Made by a program: the position numbers and the translations under genes. The notes under the pieces are model-generated. The model saw only the letters and a list, made by a program, of their open reading frames with translations. It ran no database searches and had not been told where the DNA came from. From Congeria kusceri (Eukaryota; Mollusca; Bivalvia; Myida; Dreissenidae), in assembly GCA_027627225.1 (NCBI GenBank), contig CM051027.1:86367951-86431950 (forward strand): a stretch of 64,000 nt of DNA. The letters are read 5' to 3'. Below are positions 23,969 through 64,000 of the stretch, one piece after another; positions within the stretch are counted from its first letter, which is position 1, and every line of letters begins with the position of its first letter.

Positions 23969-24640
23969 ATGACAGGAAAAAATAGGCGAAATAAGAAGAA
24001 AAGGAGTGAAAGTGATGAAGATTTTAGTGATAATAAACGTGTAAATACACAAAATTCGCCAATCGGCTTTGAACCAATTAGCCAGGTATTAAGTGAAGTG
24101 AATTCAGTTCTATACAACGAGGGGATTAACGTGACCACCAGTAACGTATTCGATGTGCTAAATAGTGTGAGCGATACTGACGATACCCACGATACTGACG
24201 ATACCAACCAACCCAAGCCGCCTAAAACTATGGAAGGCTGTACATGCCAACAAAATATGGGACCGACAAACGCTGATATAATCGCCATGCTAGGCAAAAT
24301 GGACTTAAAGTTAAACGACATGGATTCAATACTAAAGGCACTCGACGGGTTAGAAAAGAAAGTGGACAATTTTGACAAAGAACTCAAAAAGTTGTGGATT
24401 CACATAGACAATATGGCCAAGGATAACCGCGATAAAATTGACAGGGCTGAACATAACATCGAATCTGTAAACATCGATCTAGAAGGGGCTAGGAAACGGA
24501 TATCAGACTTAGAAAGGGACAATGATAAATTGGAAGACGATATGAACTATGTATAATCCCAGAGCATGAGAAATATTTGATATTTGGTAACATTCCGGAA
24601 GAACCTGATGAATCGCCGACAAAATGTGAACAAACAGAGT
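23969..24640 (+). pseudogene. Non-LTR retrotransposon ORF1 remnant
   Basis: A 195-codon frame starts basic and acidic, then has a CTC pair and a long coiled coil (MDLKLNDMDSILKALDGL onward). A TAA at 24554-24556 interrupts it. Shifted frames after that continue with an IFGNIPEEP segment and then RFERV, the look of an L1-type ORF1 (transposase-22 group) RNA-binding domain. No reverse transcriptase follows, so it is a 5' fragment. Confidence 0.6.
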
Positions 24641-24720
24641 CTTCATGGTAGAAAAACTAAAACTAACAAGGGAAACGGTGTCGGCCATGAGATTCGAACG
24701 GGTACACCTGGGTCAGTCAA

Positions 24721-26661
24721 ACAACATACCTTATTAAAAATGTAAAAGTCTTTAAAGTCGTGAACACGGCCAACTAGCGGATATTCCAAACTATAACACA
24801 GAAGAACAACTTTAAAATAACTTTCCATTCCATTTTATAACTTCAAGACTAGTATACGTAAGTGTGAAGTTGCGTGTGACATGAGTATATACGTAATCAG
24901 AGATACTATAATGTTACTATTTTTCACTTGATAAAAGAAAGAAAAGCATTATATTGTACACTGGTACAAGATCTTATGCATGTATACATTAAACATAGGT
25001 GCAATGTAATGCTGTAATGTATGCCTACAACATCGAATGATACGGTCTTAAACAATTATCTATGAAATGTATAATTATATATACATATACTAGTATTACA
25101 TATACTGAAAAAAAGCTTTTGCTTATTGGCATTACATTTACATTTCCGCAATGTTTTAGTTTTTATTAATAACAAACCATTCATCTAATTGTAAATAATA
25201 CAGTCAAACTAGAAGTAATATATATTTAAAAAAACATAGCAAAGAACATCAAAACTACACATACCCGTTAGTTATTAGACGTTCCTGATCCGTTTCTTTT
25301 GAGATAAGTACCACTTGGAACCGGTGGTCATTTTATACAGCTGCCAGACGCATGTTTGCTGTAATTAGTCGCCGTGACGATGTCATCCATGGAGACGGAA
25401 CGCCAATATAAAAGAACAAAAGTCGCATTTGGGTGTTATATTTCCAGTATTGATAGTACGGAAAGAGGCGTCAGTTTCGTCGAAGAAGATAAATAGGAGA
25501 AATGATTTTTAAATGGCTCAATAAACAATCCACGTCTGCTGACGAGCGAAGGGTAACTTGGGTTGGGTTCTGTAAAATGGAGAGTTCTATAAAATGGAGA
25601 GTTCAATCGCATATAATGGCGCACTAGCTCCGCGACCACTTTGGAGAACAAACGCCGTCGAGGGTGTAATTATTAGTGCATTTTCACCTCGCGCATAATT
25701 TTCAATTAACGTACATGTACATTCACGATGATCGTTACTGGGATTGCGATTCCTGGTTTTTAAGTGGAAATCAAACAGTTCTACCGATAATGCAAAGAAT
25801 GTGGTGTCACGTGCCATCAGTGCCTTTTGAACACGGAATCGAAGCCTTCCCACGCGGAAGCAATGTGTACCCATATGAATAAAATGCCATTGTCCTTAAT
25901 ATTGTCACGTTTTGAATATTTTTTATTACTGCGTGATAGTGTCGCAATATTAAAATGAGACATCATGCACGAGACATGCGAAGTAGCGCGTACGAGAGCA
26001 CATATTGGGACTGGACGTCGACGCCACGAGGAAGATGTCACAATTTTGACGTAGGTCCGCAGCGATTTTGACGTGCAAATCGATCGTCAAACTTCGGAAT
26101 ATAGTGGCAAATACATCTAGAAACTGGTTCCCTCCGCATAGCTGGCGCCGATCTAGTAGTTTGATCCGGTTAAACGATCGAGTAAAGGAGTGGGGACTTA
26201 GAACTCAACCTATTCACAAACTTTCTTGTAAGAAGCGCGGCTCGCTCAATTGGAGTCGTCATCGAATGTCCGGTGCCAAGTGGGCCACTTTCACAAAGCA
26301 GAACCAACGCTGAGGGATGAATCTCGACAGGATTTTTTTTTCGTTGATCAAAAATTCTTTGGTCTTATTTGTTGCGCGTTCAAGTAACTGGGCAAACACT
26401 AAATAGGTGACATTTCAATAGGACATTTTTTTTTACCTGAAGGACACGTTAAGCGTTTCTACATACGTTTAGATGGCATAGGCCTATGACGCACACGTTT
26501 ATTCAGAGAAATACTCGCACGGCTTCGGAGTATTGTGTTACAACTACACACAAACTAATGTATCATTCGTTCAAATACGAAAAACGACATTTGTCAACAC
26601 CATACATTCACTAGTGTTTTAAAATTTCAGTTAACATCGCATTGATCTCTAGAACAGTTTA
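24721..26661. other. Intergenic DNA without recognised genes
   Basis: Several short overlapping frames occur at 25436-26313 on both strands, none with a recognisable domain or splice context. GC content rises a little near 25980-26320. Confidence 0.55.
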
Positions 26662-26718
26662 GTCAGGAGGTAGTGTCGCAGTCAGGAGGTAGTGTCGCAG
26701 TCAGGAGGTAGTGTCGCA
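26662..26718. repeat. 19-bp tandem repeat, three copies
   Basis: GTCAGGAGGTAGTGTCGCA is repeated exactly three times. Confidence 0.95.
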
Positions 26719-26769
26719 AAGAAATAGGGTACTTGAATTGTGTAGACCTCATCTAAAGCACAGTTTAGG

Positions 26770-27142
26770 TTTAAATGAAGTAGGTTACCCAATATTGAAA
26801 TTGTTTAAATGAAATAGGTTACCGCATATTGAAATTGTTTAAATGAAATAGGTTACCGCATATTGAAATTGTTAAATGAAATAGGTTACCGCATATTGAA
26901 ATTGTTTAAATGAAATAGGTTACCCAATATTGAAATTGTTTAAATGAAATAGGTTACCGCATATTGAAATTGTTTAAATGAAATAGGTTACCGCATATTG
27001 AAATTGTTTAAATGAAATAGGTTACCGCATATTGAAATTGTTTAAATGAAATAGGTTACCCAATATTGAAATTGTTTAAATGAAATAGGTTACCGCATAT
27101 TGAAATTGTTTAAATGAAATAGGTTACCGCATATTGAAATTG
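26770..27142. repeat. 34-bp minisatellite, eleven copies
   Basis: The unit contains AAATGAAATAGGTTACCGCA and ATTGAAATTG. Variant units with CCCAAT in place of CCGCAT occur at intervals. The period equals that of the 7321-12858 array but the sequence is unrelated. Confidence 0.95.
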
Positions 27143-27289
27143 CCAAAAGCCTCCTAAGCCGCATTGAACATAAAATAAATACAATACAAATCTAAAGATC
27201 TGATAGTTTTATTCGTAAAGTAAATAATTGCATAAAACAATATTACAAGATTGTAGATGTTTGCAAATGATATTTATTGAAAGAGGCAT

Positions 27290-27560
27290 CAAGTCAATGC
27301 AAGACGGCCGGCCGCACCCGACACAACGGAGGCCGCCCGGTGCCTGTACAGCTACGGCCCGATACCCGGACGATAACTGTGCATCGGTCGGCGCCATTCC
27401 GGGCGCTGGGAAGGTACCCGCTCGTCGAAATCGGATGTTTTAAAACTAGAAATATCGTACGGCCACCGCCCGAGCCAAGCAAACGCCGCCCGGCGTTCAA
27501 ACGGTGTCCGGCCAACGTGTTTTCCAACTCATCGACTCCGAAAAAAAATCGCCCGGTCGC
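27290..27560. other. GC-rich island of unknown nature
   Basis: About 270 bp rich in CCGCCCG, CCGG and CGGCC motifs lie in AT-rich DNA. Frames are open on both strands (plus 27277-27630, minus 27294-27527), as is usual for GC-rich DNA, and no product is recognised. It may be part of a mobile element or a CpG-rich regulatory block. Confidence 0.4.
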
Positions 27561-28572
27561 CGTTAACTTTTACGTATTCATTGAACTTCGACTGATGCTG
27601 TCCGATGAGCAAATTTTTTTAGCTTCCTGATTGCAGTTTCTAACTTGTGTCTGGGTCATTAAACAGAGTCAGTTTACATATATCTGAATAGTGTTAAACC
27701 ATGCTGAACTGCTATAACCGAAAACAAGTGTATTAGGTATCGTTTCATGGCGTAAATGGTCCTGTTGTCTGTCATCAGTAATGCGTACTGGCGCTACCAA
27801 TCAATTTTATTGCAGCAGCGCCTGACCTTGATACTACAAGTTTTCTCGCCAAAAAATCAGGTAATTTGCGTAGCCGAATCTAAAACTAGAGTATTAAAAA
27901 TGTATTGCAGACTCCAAAAGACCTTGTCGCATTGATAAAATCCTTGTCTTGCACGAAAATGACAACCAGTTAATGTCTCCAAACTGTCCATAGCTGTACC
28001 ATAAGAACTATCAATTACAAAATGGACAGAGCTGCACTTTACGATTTTTTAATACTGCTAATATTTCGGAAACCGTCACGACAGGCATTGGAAAATACTG
28101 GGTGACCATGAATCAACGAATGGAACCTTCACCACAAGGACAATATCGAACTTTTAACACAAACTACTGGTTGAACTATAACAAAGAAGCATTTGTTTTT
28201 TAAATACTTTATATTCCCATAAATGAAAAGGTAGCACAAGGAAAAGTCGCTTCGTAAGCAACACAATGTCTGTAATCCATGAAAGATCAACAGAGTACAA
28301 CAATGACTATAATGACATGCTGTTTTTACACATCTCCTAAAATACGTTGTTTCTTTGTTAAATTCAGATGCATCAACAATGCCATAAACGTCAAAATACA
28401 AATGTATATCATTATGTCGTATACATTTTAATTAAAAAATGGAACAAACTAAGTGTATTATAAATTCTAGACCACGACTATTATTACAATTGATTCTGTC
28501 CAATTATTGAAATGACCGATGACAAGCAAAAAAAATCTTTCATCCATATTAAATGATCTGAATTCTATAGAT
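27561..28572. other. Region downstream of PSMD2
   Basis: There is no gene visible. Minus-strand ATTAAA at 28427-28432 lies 329 nt past the PSMD2 stop and is a candidate poly(A) signal. AATAAA near 27806-27811 is a more distant alternative. Confidence 0.4.
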
Positions 28573-28743
28573 GAGGCGCGTCTCCGCTTTTATGGTATTT
28601 TCTGTTTCAAGGAAGTCTCTTCTAAACATAAATCCACTGTAGGCGGAAAGTGCCGTCCTGGATAAGCCTGTGCGGACTGCAAAGGCTAATCCGGGACGAC
28701 ACTTTACGCACATGCATTAAGCCCGGTTTTCCCACGACACGCC
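28573..28743. mobile_element. Foldback MITE copy in the PSMD2 3' UTR
   Basis: The copy shares its right half (GATAAGCCTGTGCGGACTGC to ACACGCC) and its middle with the element at 34562-34830. The middle, from TCCGCTTTTATGG to AATCCACTG, is inverted relative to that copy. It starts only 17 nt after the PSMD2 stop codon in transcript order, so it would be part of the mRNA tail. Confidence 0.75.
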
Positions 28744-28760
28744 ACAGATGTTTTCTCTTT

Positions 28761-57916
<29,156 letters not shown>

Positions 57917-60524
57917 ATTTGCGGTTTGTAGCCGGTAACTTCCTTTCAAAGGTTAGACTACACTAATTCTTAATTGTAGAACACACGGATGAGTTCAGCT
58001 TTCCTGATAAGTTTAACAACATTTCATTTCATTTGTATAATCATTTGATTTGATTTTATCATTTACTTTGTATAGTTTAATGAAAATCGTGGCGTAGTTA
58101 GACACTAAAGGTGAAGTAAATGTAATCATGCATATCCATGTATCTGGTCACCATCCTACAAAAATGCTGTAACGTTAACCTACTCATGATTTTACTGGTA
58201 CGCGTCAGCAATTGTACGCTTCATCATGCATCCATTACGGAAGTATTACTAACATATATTTCAAAATATGTTTGATTTCGGAAAATTGAAGTGGTATACT
58301 GGACGTTTGCATGGTAGGATGTTTATGCACATGTAAAGAGTTACACTTAATACTGTAATCCAGTTGGGGAACTTTCCCCAAATAATATATGATACTCAGA
58401 AAATCAATTGTTAGTATTATATTTTAGTACGTCGTGGTCTGATCATTCAACAACCTGATCCGCCATGGAATCTGGTGTCATGACCATTCTTGTGCCATTT
58501 ATGTGCAGCTGATGCCATTGTTGGCATTTTCGCACGAGTAAATTGTGCAGTTATTGTGCATCCTTTTTTTGACAAATAAGAGATTAGTTCTGCGTACAAG
58601 TTAAGAATATACATTGTTAATTAGTTGCTGCAAAAGAGTCCCGTCTTGGATGGCTTCACGGCGTGTGAGTCTGTTGGAAATTGTTGTTTGACAGACTGAT
58701 GATCTAACGACTACAGTACTGAGCAGTAAGGTGAAATTTATTGTCGTCGATTCTGCAGCGAGTGAATCTATAAACAAATCGCATATATGTCAGGCTTCGT
58801 TTGTGCTTCGTTTGTGCTTCGTTAAAGTATTATTTACAACTTAATTATACAATAAAAGTATTGATTCAACCCATCAATGTTTAATCTAAATACAAGGATT
58901 AGGTCTAACAGAAACCAGCTAGAAAGCTCCATATGAGTTTGATACAAGTCGATTTTACAATTATATGCCTGATTTTTTATTTTAAAGGTTAATTTAAGCA
59001 AATTAAGAACAATGGCAAAATATCAATTAGTATATAATCATTTATCTTAAAAAGATTTTTTCTATAAACTTGTTGAAGACAATTCACTATACGTAGACGA
59101 CGAATTCATGCGCGGGGCAAATACACTCGTATTTCATAGTTTTATGTAACCGTTGAATTGTTGTATCCCAGCTTTCGCATCGTGTGATACCTGGAGAACC
59201 AGTAGTTGTAAACGAACGACTGCAACAAAATACATCCAAATGTGTTGTCAATATAAATTACCCACAATTCACTTGGAAATATTTTGTCACAATAAGTGTT
59301 TGTAAATAAGTGGTTCCATTAAATATTTCTGACGAAGGTATATCATCCAGTGACCTAATTCAGGTGACATAAGGGATTAATGAGCAAAATAAGTTTGTAC
59401 GGATAACAGGGTTAAACGTTTAAATTGAGTTTATTGTTGTAACGACACAATCAAGACAAGTTAACAATGTTAACACAGAAATGTTGGCCCACACGGCCAC
59501 AGGCACACATCAGTCATCAACTTTAAACTGAAGTTTTGGCTGGAGCATGTTGTTAAATAGAGCTTAGGAACTGACAGTTGCGCTAGAATGTGTGCATTGT
59601 TTATTTTTTTAAATAATTTATGAAACCTAGTATATTTAAAGCATATATTTGCTGCATATAACTACTAGTCACTGTGATCCAATAGCTATGCTCTGTTCTT
59701 TAGATACCTTTACTATTAATGACATTATGAAATCATACTTAAAATAGGTTTGACCATACTCGTTTTTAAAACATATTTAATATGAAAAAAAATATCTATC
59801 TTTACTTTCGTAATACAAAATCTGTAAAATCTCAATTTATAACATATTACAGCACTTAGAACAGGGCAACCAGAATGATCTCCCATTAAAAAATCAAGCG
59901 TTTGTCAATACCGTTTCTTGACTTTGTTTGGGTAATGGCGTCATCTAAGGCTGGTGCACGTGCTATTTTTCTATACAAACTTATAGAGCAATCTTTTTTA
60001 ATCTCAATTTAAGTGAAATACTTTTCAGTGTATGTTAAAAAAATCAAGTGAATATTGATGAAAAAAAGGGTACTAGCTAGCACTGCTGTTAAACACAAGA
60101 CCCGAATATGAAAGAAGCGCATTAAAAGAGTGATTGTTTTGCCGATTTAAAATGATTTTGTGGCTTGTATTTACTGAAAGATGATGTCTGCATAAAAACA
60201 TATATTTCCGGATTTTCAGGATACCTAACACGCCGTTATTCTAGAGTATCTTGTGAAGAAACGGTATCTAAGATAGAACGGTATCTGAAGAATAAGGGAT
60301 ATATATTGATGTACAGATGTTAATTTTATGCTGGGTTTCTCTAGTTACAATGCACATCAAACTAATTATTCCAATATAATCTTATCATTTGCATGCACTG
60401 TCCAAGGAGAGGGCTGCATTAGCTCCAATTTTATTATGACGACCACTTACAAATGAAGTTTAAATGATTTTCAGTGTATTTACTCCATTATCACAGTAAT
60501 AATAGTTTCAATGTTTTATTCCAG
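57917..60524. other. Intergenic region between divergent PSMD2 and kinesin genes
   Basis: The 2.6 kb hold the PSMD2 promoter and 5' UTR (left) and the kinesin 5' region (right). An ETS-type GGAAGT core lies on the minus strand about 30 bp upstream of the PSMD2 ATG. No other gene or repeat stands out. Confidence 0.5.
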
Positions 60525-60768
60525 AAACATGGCGGCTCCCACTGGAGAATGCGTGAAAGTGATTGTTCGTTGCCGGCCAATGAACACTAGAGAAAAAGAT
60601 TTAAAATGTGAATGTGTTATAAAAATGACATCTGATAGAGGCCAGTGTACAATTGTGAATCCAAATGATGCCAAAGCACCTCCAAAAACCTTCACCTTTG
60701 ATGGAGCTTACTTCACTGACTCAACCACTGAAAATATATATAATGAGATAGCATTCCCTTTGGTTGAG
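60525..60768 (+). CDS. KIF17: KIF17 first coding exon
   Basis: Acceptor TTTTATTCCAG is followed by AAAC and ATG at 60529-60531, so an upstream 5'-UTR exon exists. The coding part is 80 codons, [19 protein letters not shown] to IAFPLVE. The ATG at 60511 lies in the intron and is not the start. Confidence 0.9.
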
Positions 60769-63700
60769 GTAAAACTATCACGTAATTATATTGTTTAAAA
60801 AGTTTTCTTGCTATGATTTACTTTAGATTTTATGTTTGTCAACACTGACCAGTGTAAAGCTGATAATTAACTTTGTAAATTGTTATTTTTCTAGTAATGA
60901 CTCATTGTATCATGTATTTTTCCATGCTTTAGTTTTTAGAAAAAAAAAGTTATGCTCCATATGTCATATTTCAGTCATATTATGTAAAAATCATACATAT
61001 GCTAGAATTAAATAATTAACAATCCCATGTATATTCTTATATTTTACTAAACATTTTAGTGTATTTGAATGCTTCATTTAAATATCTTAAAATCATATTT
61101 TTCAGGGTGTGACAGAAGGTTACAATGGAACCATATTTGCATACGGCCAGACTGGTTGTGGGAAATCTTTCTCAATGCAGGGTATCAGTGATCCTCCGTC
61201 ACAACGAGGTATCATTCCAAGGTTGGTATACATCATGTCTAGCCTGAATAACATTCTTCATTTTAGCTTAATTAAATTTGTTATCAAATGGAATATTACA
61301 ACAGTATTCAATAAAATTCTTGAAAGAAAAATGAATGTACACATTCTTTATTGAACCACAATGTGTAGTCATTAGGCATTCAATGTTTCAATGTAGGTTG
61401 TGAAATATATGAGTTAGAATGCTTCCCTCATTAATGGCCCCATTGTTAATTCAAAACAAAAACCAAAAAAAACAGAAAATTGATTTTATTTTTTGTGATC
61501 GCCTTTTGTCCGTCGCGCGTCGTGTGTCGTCAACATTTACCTCGTTAACACTCTAGAGGCCACATTTATTGGCCAATCTTCATGAAACTTGGTCAGAACA
61601 TTTGTCCCAATGATATCTCGGCCAAGTTCGAATCTGGGTCACGTGGGGTCAAAAACTAGGTCGCTAGGTAAAATTGAAGACAAAGCTTGTTAACACTCTA
61701 GAAGTCACATTTTTTGCCCAATCTTCATGAAACATGGAACATTTGTTTTAATGATATCTCAGCTGAGTTGGAATCTGGGTCATGTGGGGTCAAAAACTAG
61801 GTAACTAGGTCAAATTGAAGAAAAAGCATGTGGACACCCTAGAAGTCACATTTTTTGCCCAATCTTCATGAAACTTGGTCAGAACATTTGTCCCAATGAT
61901 ATCTCGGCCAAGTTTGAATCTGGGTCACGTCAGGTCAAAAACTAGGTCACAAGGTCAAATTGAAGAAAAAGCCTGTAAACACTCTAGAAGTCACATTTTT
62001 TGCCCAATCTTCATGAAACTTGGTCAGAACATTTGTCCCAATGATATCTCAGCCGAGTTCAAATCTGGGTCATGTGGGGTCAAAAACTAGGTCAGTAGGT
62101 CGAATTGAAGAAAAAGCCTGTTTACACTCCAGAAGTCACATTTTTTGCCCAATCTTAATGAAACTTGGTCAGAGCATTTGTCCCAATTATATCTGGGCCG
62201 AGTTCGAATCTGGGTAATGTGGGGTCAAAAACTACGTCCCAAGTTAAAAGTGAAGAAAAAACTTGTTAATACTCTGGAAGTCACATTTTTGGCCAAATCT
62301 TCATGGAACTTGGTCAGAATATTTGTTTGATGATATCTCTGCCGAGTTCGAAAATGGTTCTGCTCCGTTGAAAACATGGCCGCCAGGGGACAGGGCAGTT
62401 GTCCTTATTTGGCTATAGAAAAAGCTTGTTTACACTCTAGAAGTCACATTTTTTGCCCAATCAACATGAAACTTACTCAGAACCTTCGTTCTTATTACAT
62501 CTTGGCTGAGTTTGATAATAGTTCCACTCTGCTGAAAAACGTGACCGTCATGGGGGCGGGGGGCAGTTTTCCTTATATGGGTATAATAAAAAGGTTGTGA
62601 ACACTCTAAAGGCCACATTTATTGCCCACTCTTCATGACAATTGCCCAGATCCATTGTTCTAATGATATCTCGGCGGAGTTTGAAATGGCTCATGTGTGG
62701 TCAAAAACTAGGTCACTAGGTCAAATAGAAAAAAAAGTGAAAACTCTAGTTTTGCCTAATCTAATTGAAAATTGCTCAGAACATTTATTTCAATAATATT
62801 ATCGGACAAGTTCGAAACTGGGTCATGTGGGGTAAATAACTCGGTCACTATGGCAAAATTGAACAACAAGCTTTAAAACATTCTTTAAAACATTTATAGG
62901 CCAATCATCACAAAACTTGCCCAGAACAGTTTAGTTCCTTAGCGTCTCAGGTGAGCGACCTAGGGCCTTTTAAAACCTTGAATCTTAAAAAAAACCCACC
63001 AAAATAAAGACTATTTATTGTGCAAGCATTATACAGGAAATGGTCAAAATTAACAAATTGTAAGAATATATGTAATGGCTGTAATATGTATGCTACTAAA
63101 ATGTAGGTCCATTGTTTGAATTGTATGATATGATCTTTATACGAACATTGCGTCTTTCAGAGCGTTTGACCACATTTTTGAGACAGTATCACTGGCAGAG
63201 AAAACCAAGTTTCTCATCCATGCATCCTACTGTGAGATTTACAATGAAGAAATTCGCGACTTGCTCGGCAAGGACATCAAGTGCAAACTGGAGCTGCATG
63301 AACACCCCGAGAAAGGAGTCTATGTGAATGGTAATAGTTGTTAATAGCATGTTCTCTGTTGTGCAAATAGCTATTTAGCATAGAATAGACGTTGTCATAA
63401 ATTCCACTAATGAATTGCTGTTAAATGCAAAATGCTATATTTGATTATGATGCAAAATTATTCAATTGCAACTGTATCAAGGAAGTAAAGTCAATGGCTA
63501 TTGTAATTTTATACATTTACGGGACTTCATTTCATACAACTTTATGTATTAAAGCCGACTCAAATATAAAGCTTTTAATCTAAATACATTTGTAAAGAAA
63601 TAATAAAACCAAACTTTCTGAGGGTATTCACTCGCTCAATTTTACTGTTGCAAACAATTTCATTGAAGTCAGTAAATGGAATGGCCAGTGGGTCCAGTCT

Positions 63701-63974
63701 ATAACAGTTGAACTACCACATCATGTTTTCCTGCACCTAGGCCTGTCCCAGCACCCAGTGCACCATGTGGTTGAATGCAACAAGATCATGGAGAAAGGCT
63801 GGAAGAACCGCTCCACCGGCGCCACCCTGATGAACGCAGACTCCTCCCGCAGTCACTCCATATTCACTATCATGCTGGAAATGATGACCCCCGATGAAGA
63901 AGGCGAGGAGCATATACGAGCAGGCAAACTCAACCTGGTCGATTTGGCTGGGAGCGAAAGACAAGCAAAAACTG
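60525..63974 (+). CDS. KIF17: Kinesin-2 motor protein, KIF17 type (5' part)
   Basis: Four exons code about 253 residues of an N-terminal kinesin motor, which hydrolyses ATP to walk to microtubule plus ends. KIF17 is a homodimeric kinesin-2 working in cilia and dendrites. Visible motifs are VRCRPMN, FTFDGAY, the P-loop [19 protein letters not shown], switch [12 protein letters not shown] and switch [21 protein letters not shown] and the [10 protein letters not shown] segment favour KIF17 over KIF3. The P-loop has cysteine where serine or threonine is usual. Phases agree (0, 2, 1, 1). The rest of the motor, stalk and tail lie beyond the window. Confidence 0.9.
61106..61221 (+). CDS. KIF17: KIF17 exon with P-loop
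   Basis: It codes [20 protein letters not shown] to RGIIPR. It ends in phase 2 before GTTGGT; the next exon completes the arginine codon. Confidence 0.93.
61495..62965. mobile_element. Interspersed element with ~150-bp internal tandem repeats
   Basis: It starts near TTGTCCGTCGCGCGTCGTG and ends near GTGAGCGACCTAGGGCC. About nine diverged units lie between, each with AACACTCTAGAAGTCACATT, CAATCTTCATGAAACTTGGT and GGGGTCAAAAACTAGGTCA. The unit is about 150 bp, so open frames run through by chance. It lies in the kinesin intron. Confidence 0.8.
63161..63330 (+). CDS. KIF17: KIF17 exon, central motor
   Basis: It codes [20 protein letters not shown] to [10 protein letters not shown], in phase 2-1, with acceptor GTCTTTCAG. 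Confidence 0.93.
63741..63974 (+). CDS. KIF17: KIF17 exon with switch I and II
   Basis: It codes [20 protein letters not shown] through [11 protein letters not shown] to [12 protein letters not shown], in phase 1-1. The donor GTAACA is 26 bases from the window end. Confidence 0.94.
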
Positions 63975-64000
63975 GTAACAAATTGACCATACCTCTTTGT

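Noticed and set aside
61875..62330. Overlapping plus-strand frames with repeated [13 protein letters not shown] peptides
   Set aside because: They arise from the ~150-bp tandem units of an intronic repeat; the peptides only mirror the repeat period.

Overview
The window is eukaryotic: AT-rich, intron-rich, with GT/AG splice sites, and dense in transposable elements. The repeat families, the long introns and the closeness of two conserved genes to animal proteins point to a mollusc. A bivalve, possibly a dreissenid mussel, is my best guess, but this is inference from recognised repeat types and not a proven identification.

Region 1 (1-18.6 kb, + strand) is a string of small exons, each coding one six-cysteine EGF/EB-like module and each with a symmetric 1-1 phase. 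Six modules read through cleanly (24, 2165, 5055, 6515, 6871, 18098). Three carry in-frame stops (5628, 6120, 17789). One (13354) is split by a complete LTR retrotransposon with an exact CAGAG target duplication. The introns hold an 18-bp minisatellite, a 5.5-kb array of about 163 copies of a 34-bp unit, and a small DNA transposon.

Region 2 (18.6-28.5 kb) is mostly intergenic. It holds a two-exon minus-strand gene for an 80-residue secreted cysteine-rich peptide (21370-21922), a pogo-like element with a TA duplication (22961-23818), a decayed non-LTR ORF1 (23969-24640) and minisatellites.

Region 3 (28.8-57.9 kb, - strand) is a complete 21-exon gene for the 26S proteasome subunit Rpn1/PSMD2. 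The exons sum to 2,694 nt (897 codons plus stop) and every junction keeps frame. Its introns are full of repeats. Intron 1 (11.4 kb) carries a Ty3/Gypsy element broken by a tRNA-derived SINE, a Harbinger-like element that itself contains a hAT-like element, and two further insertions.

Region 4 (60.5 kb to the end, + strand) is the 5' part of a kinesin-2 motor gene of KIF17 type, divergent from PSMD2 across about 2.6 kb. PSMD2 works in the proteasome base and KIF17 in ciliary and dendritic transport. Nothing links the genes functionally, so the order looks like ordinary animal genome layout. The most interesting points are the retrotransposon-split exon, the secreted peptide, and the datable nesting in PSMD2 intron 1.
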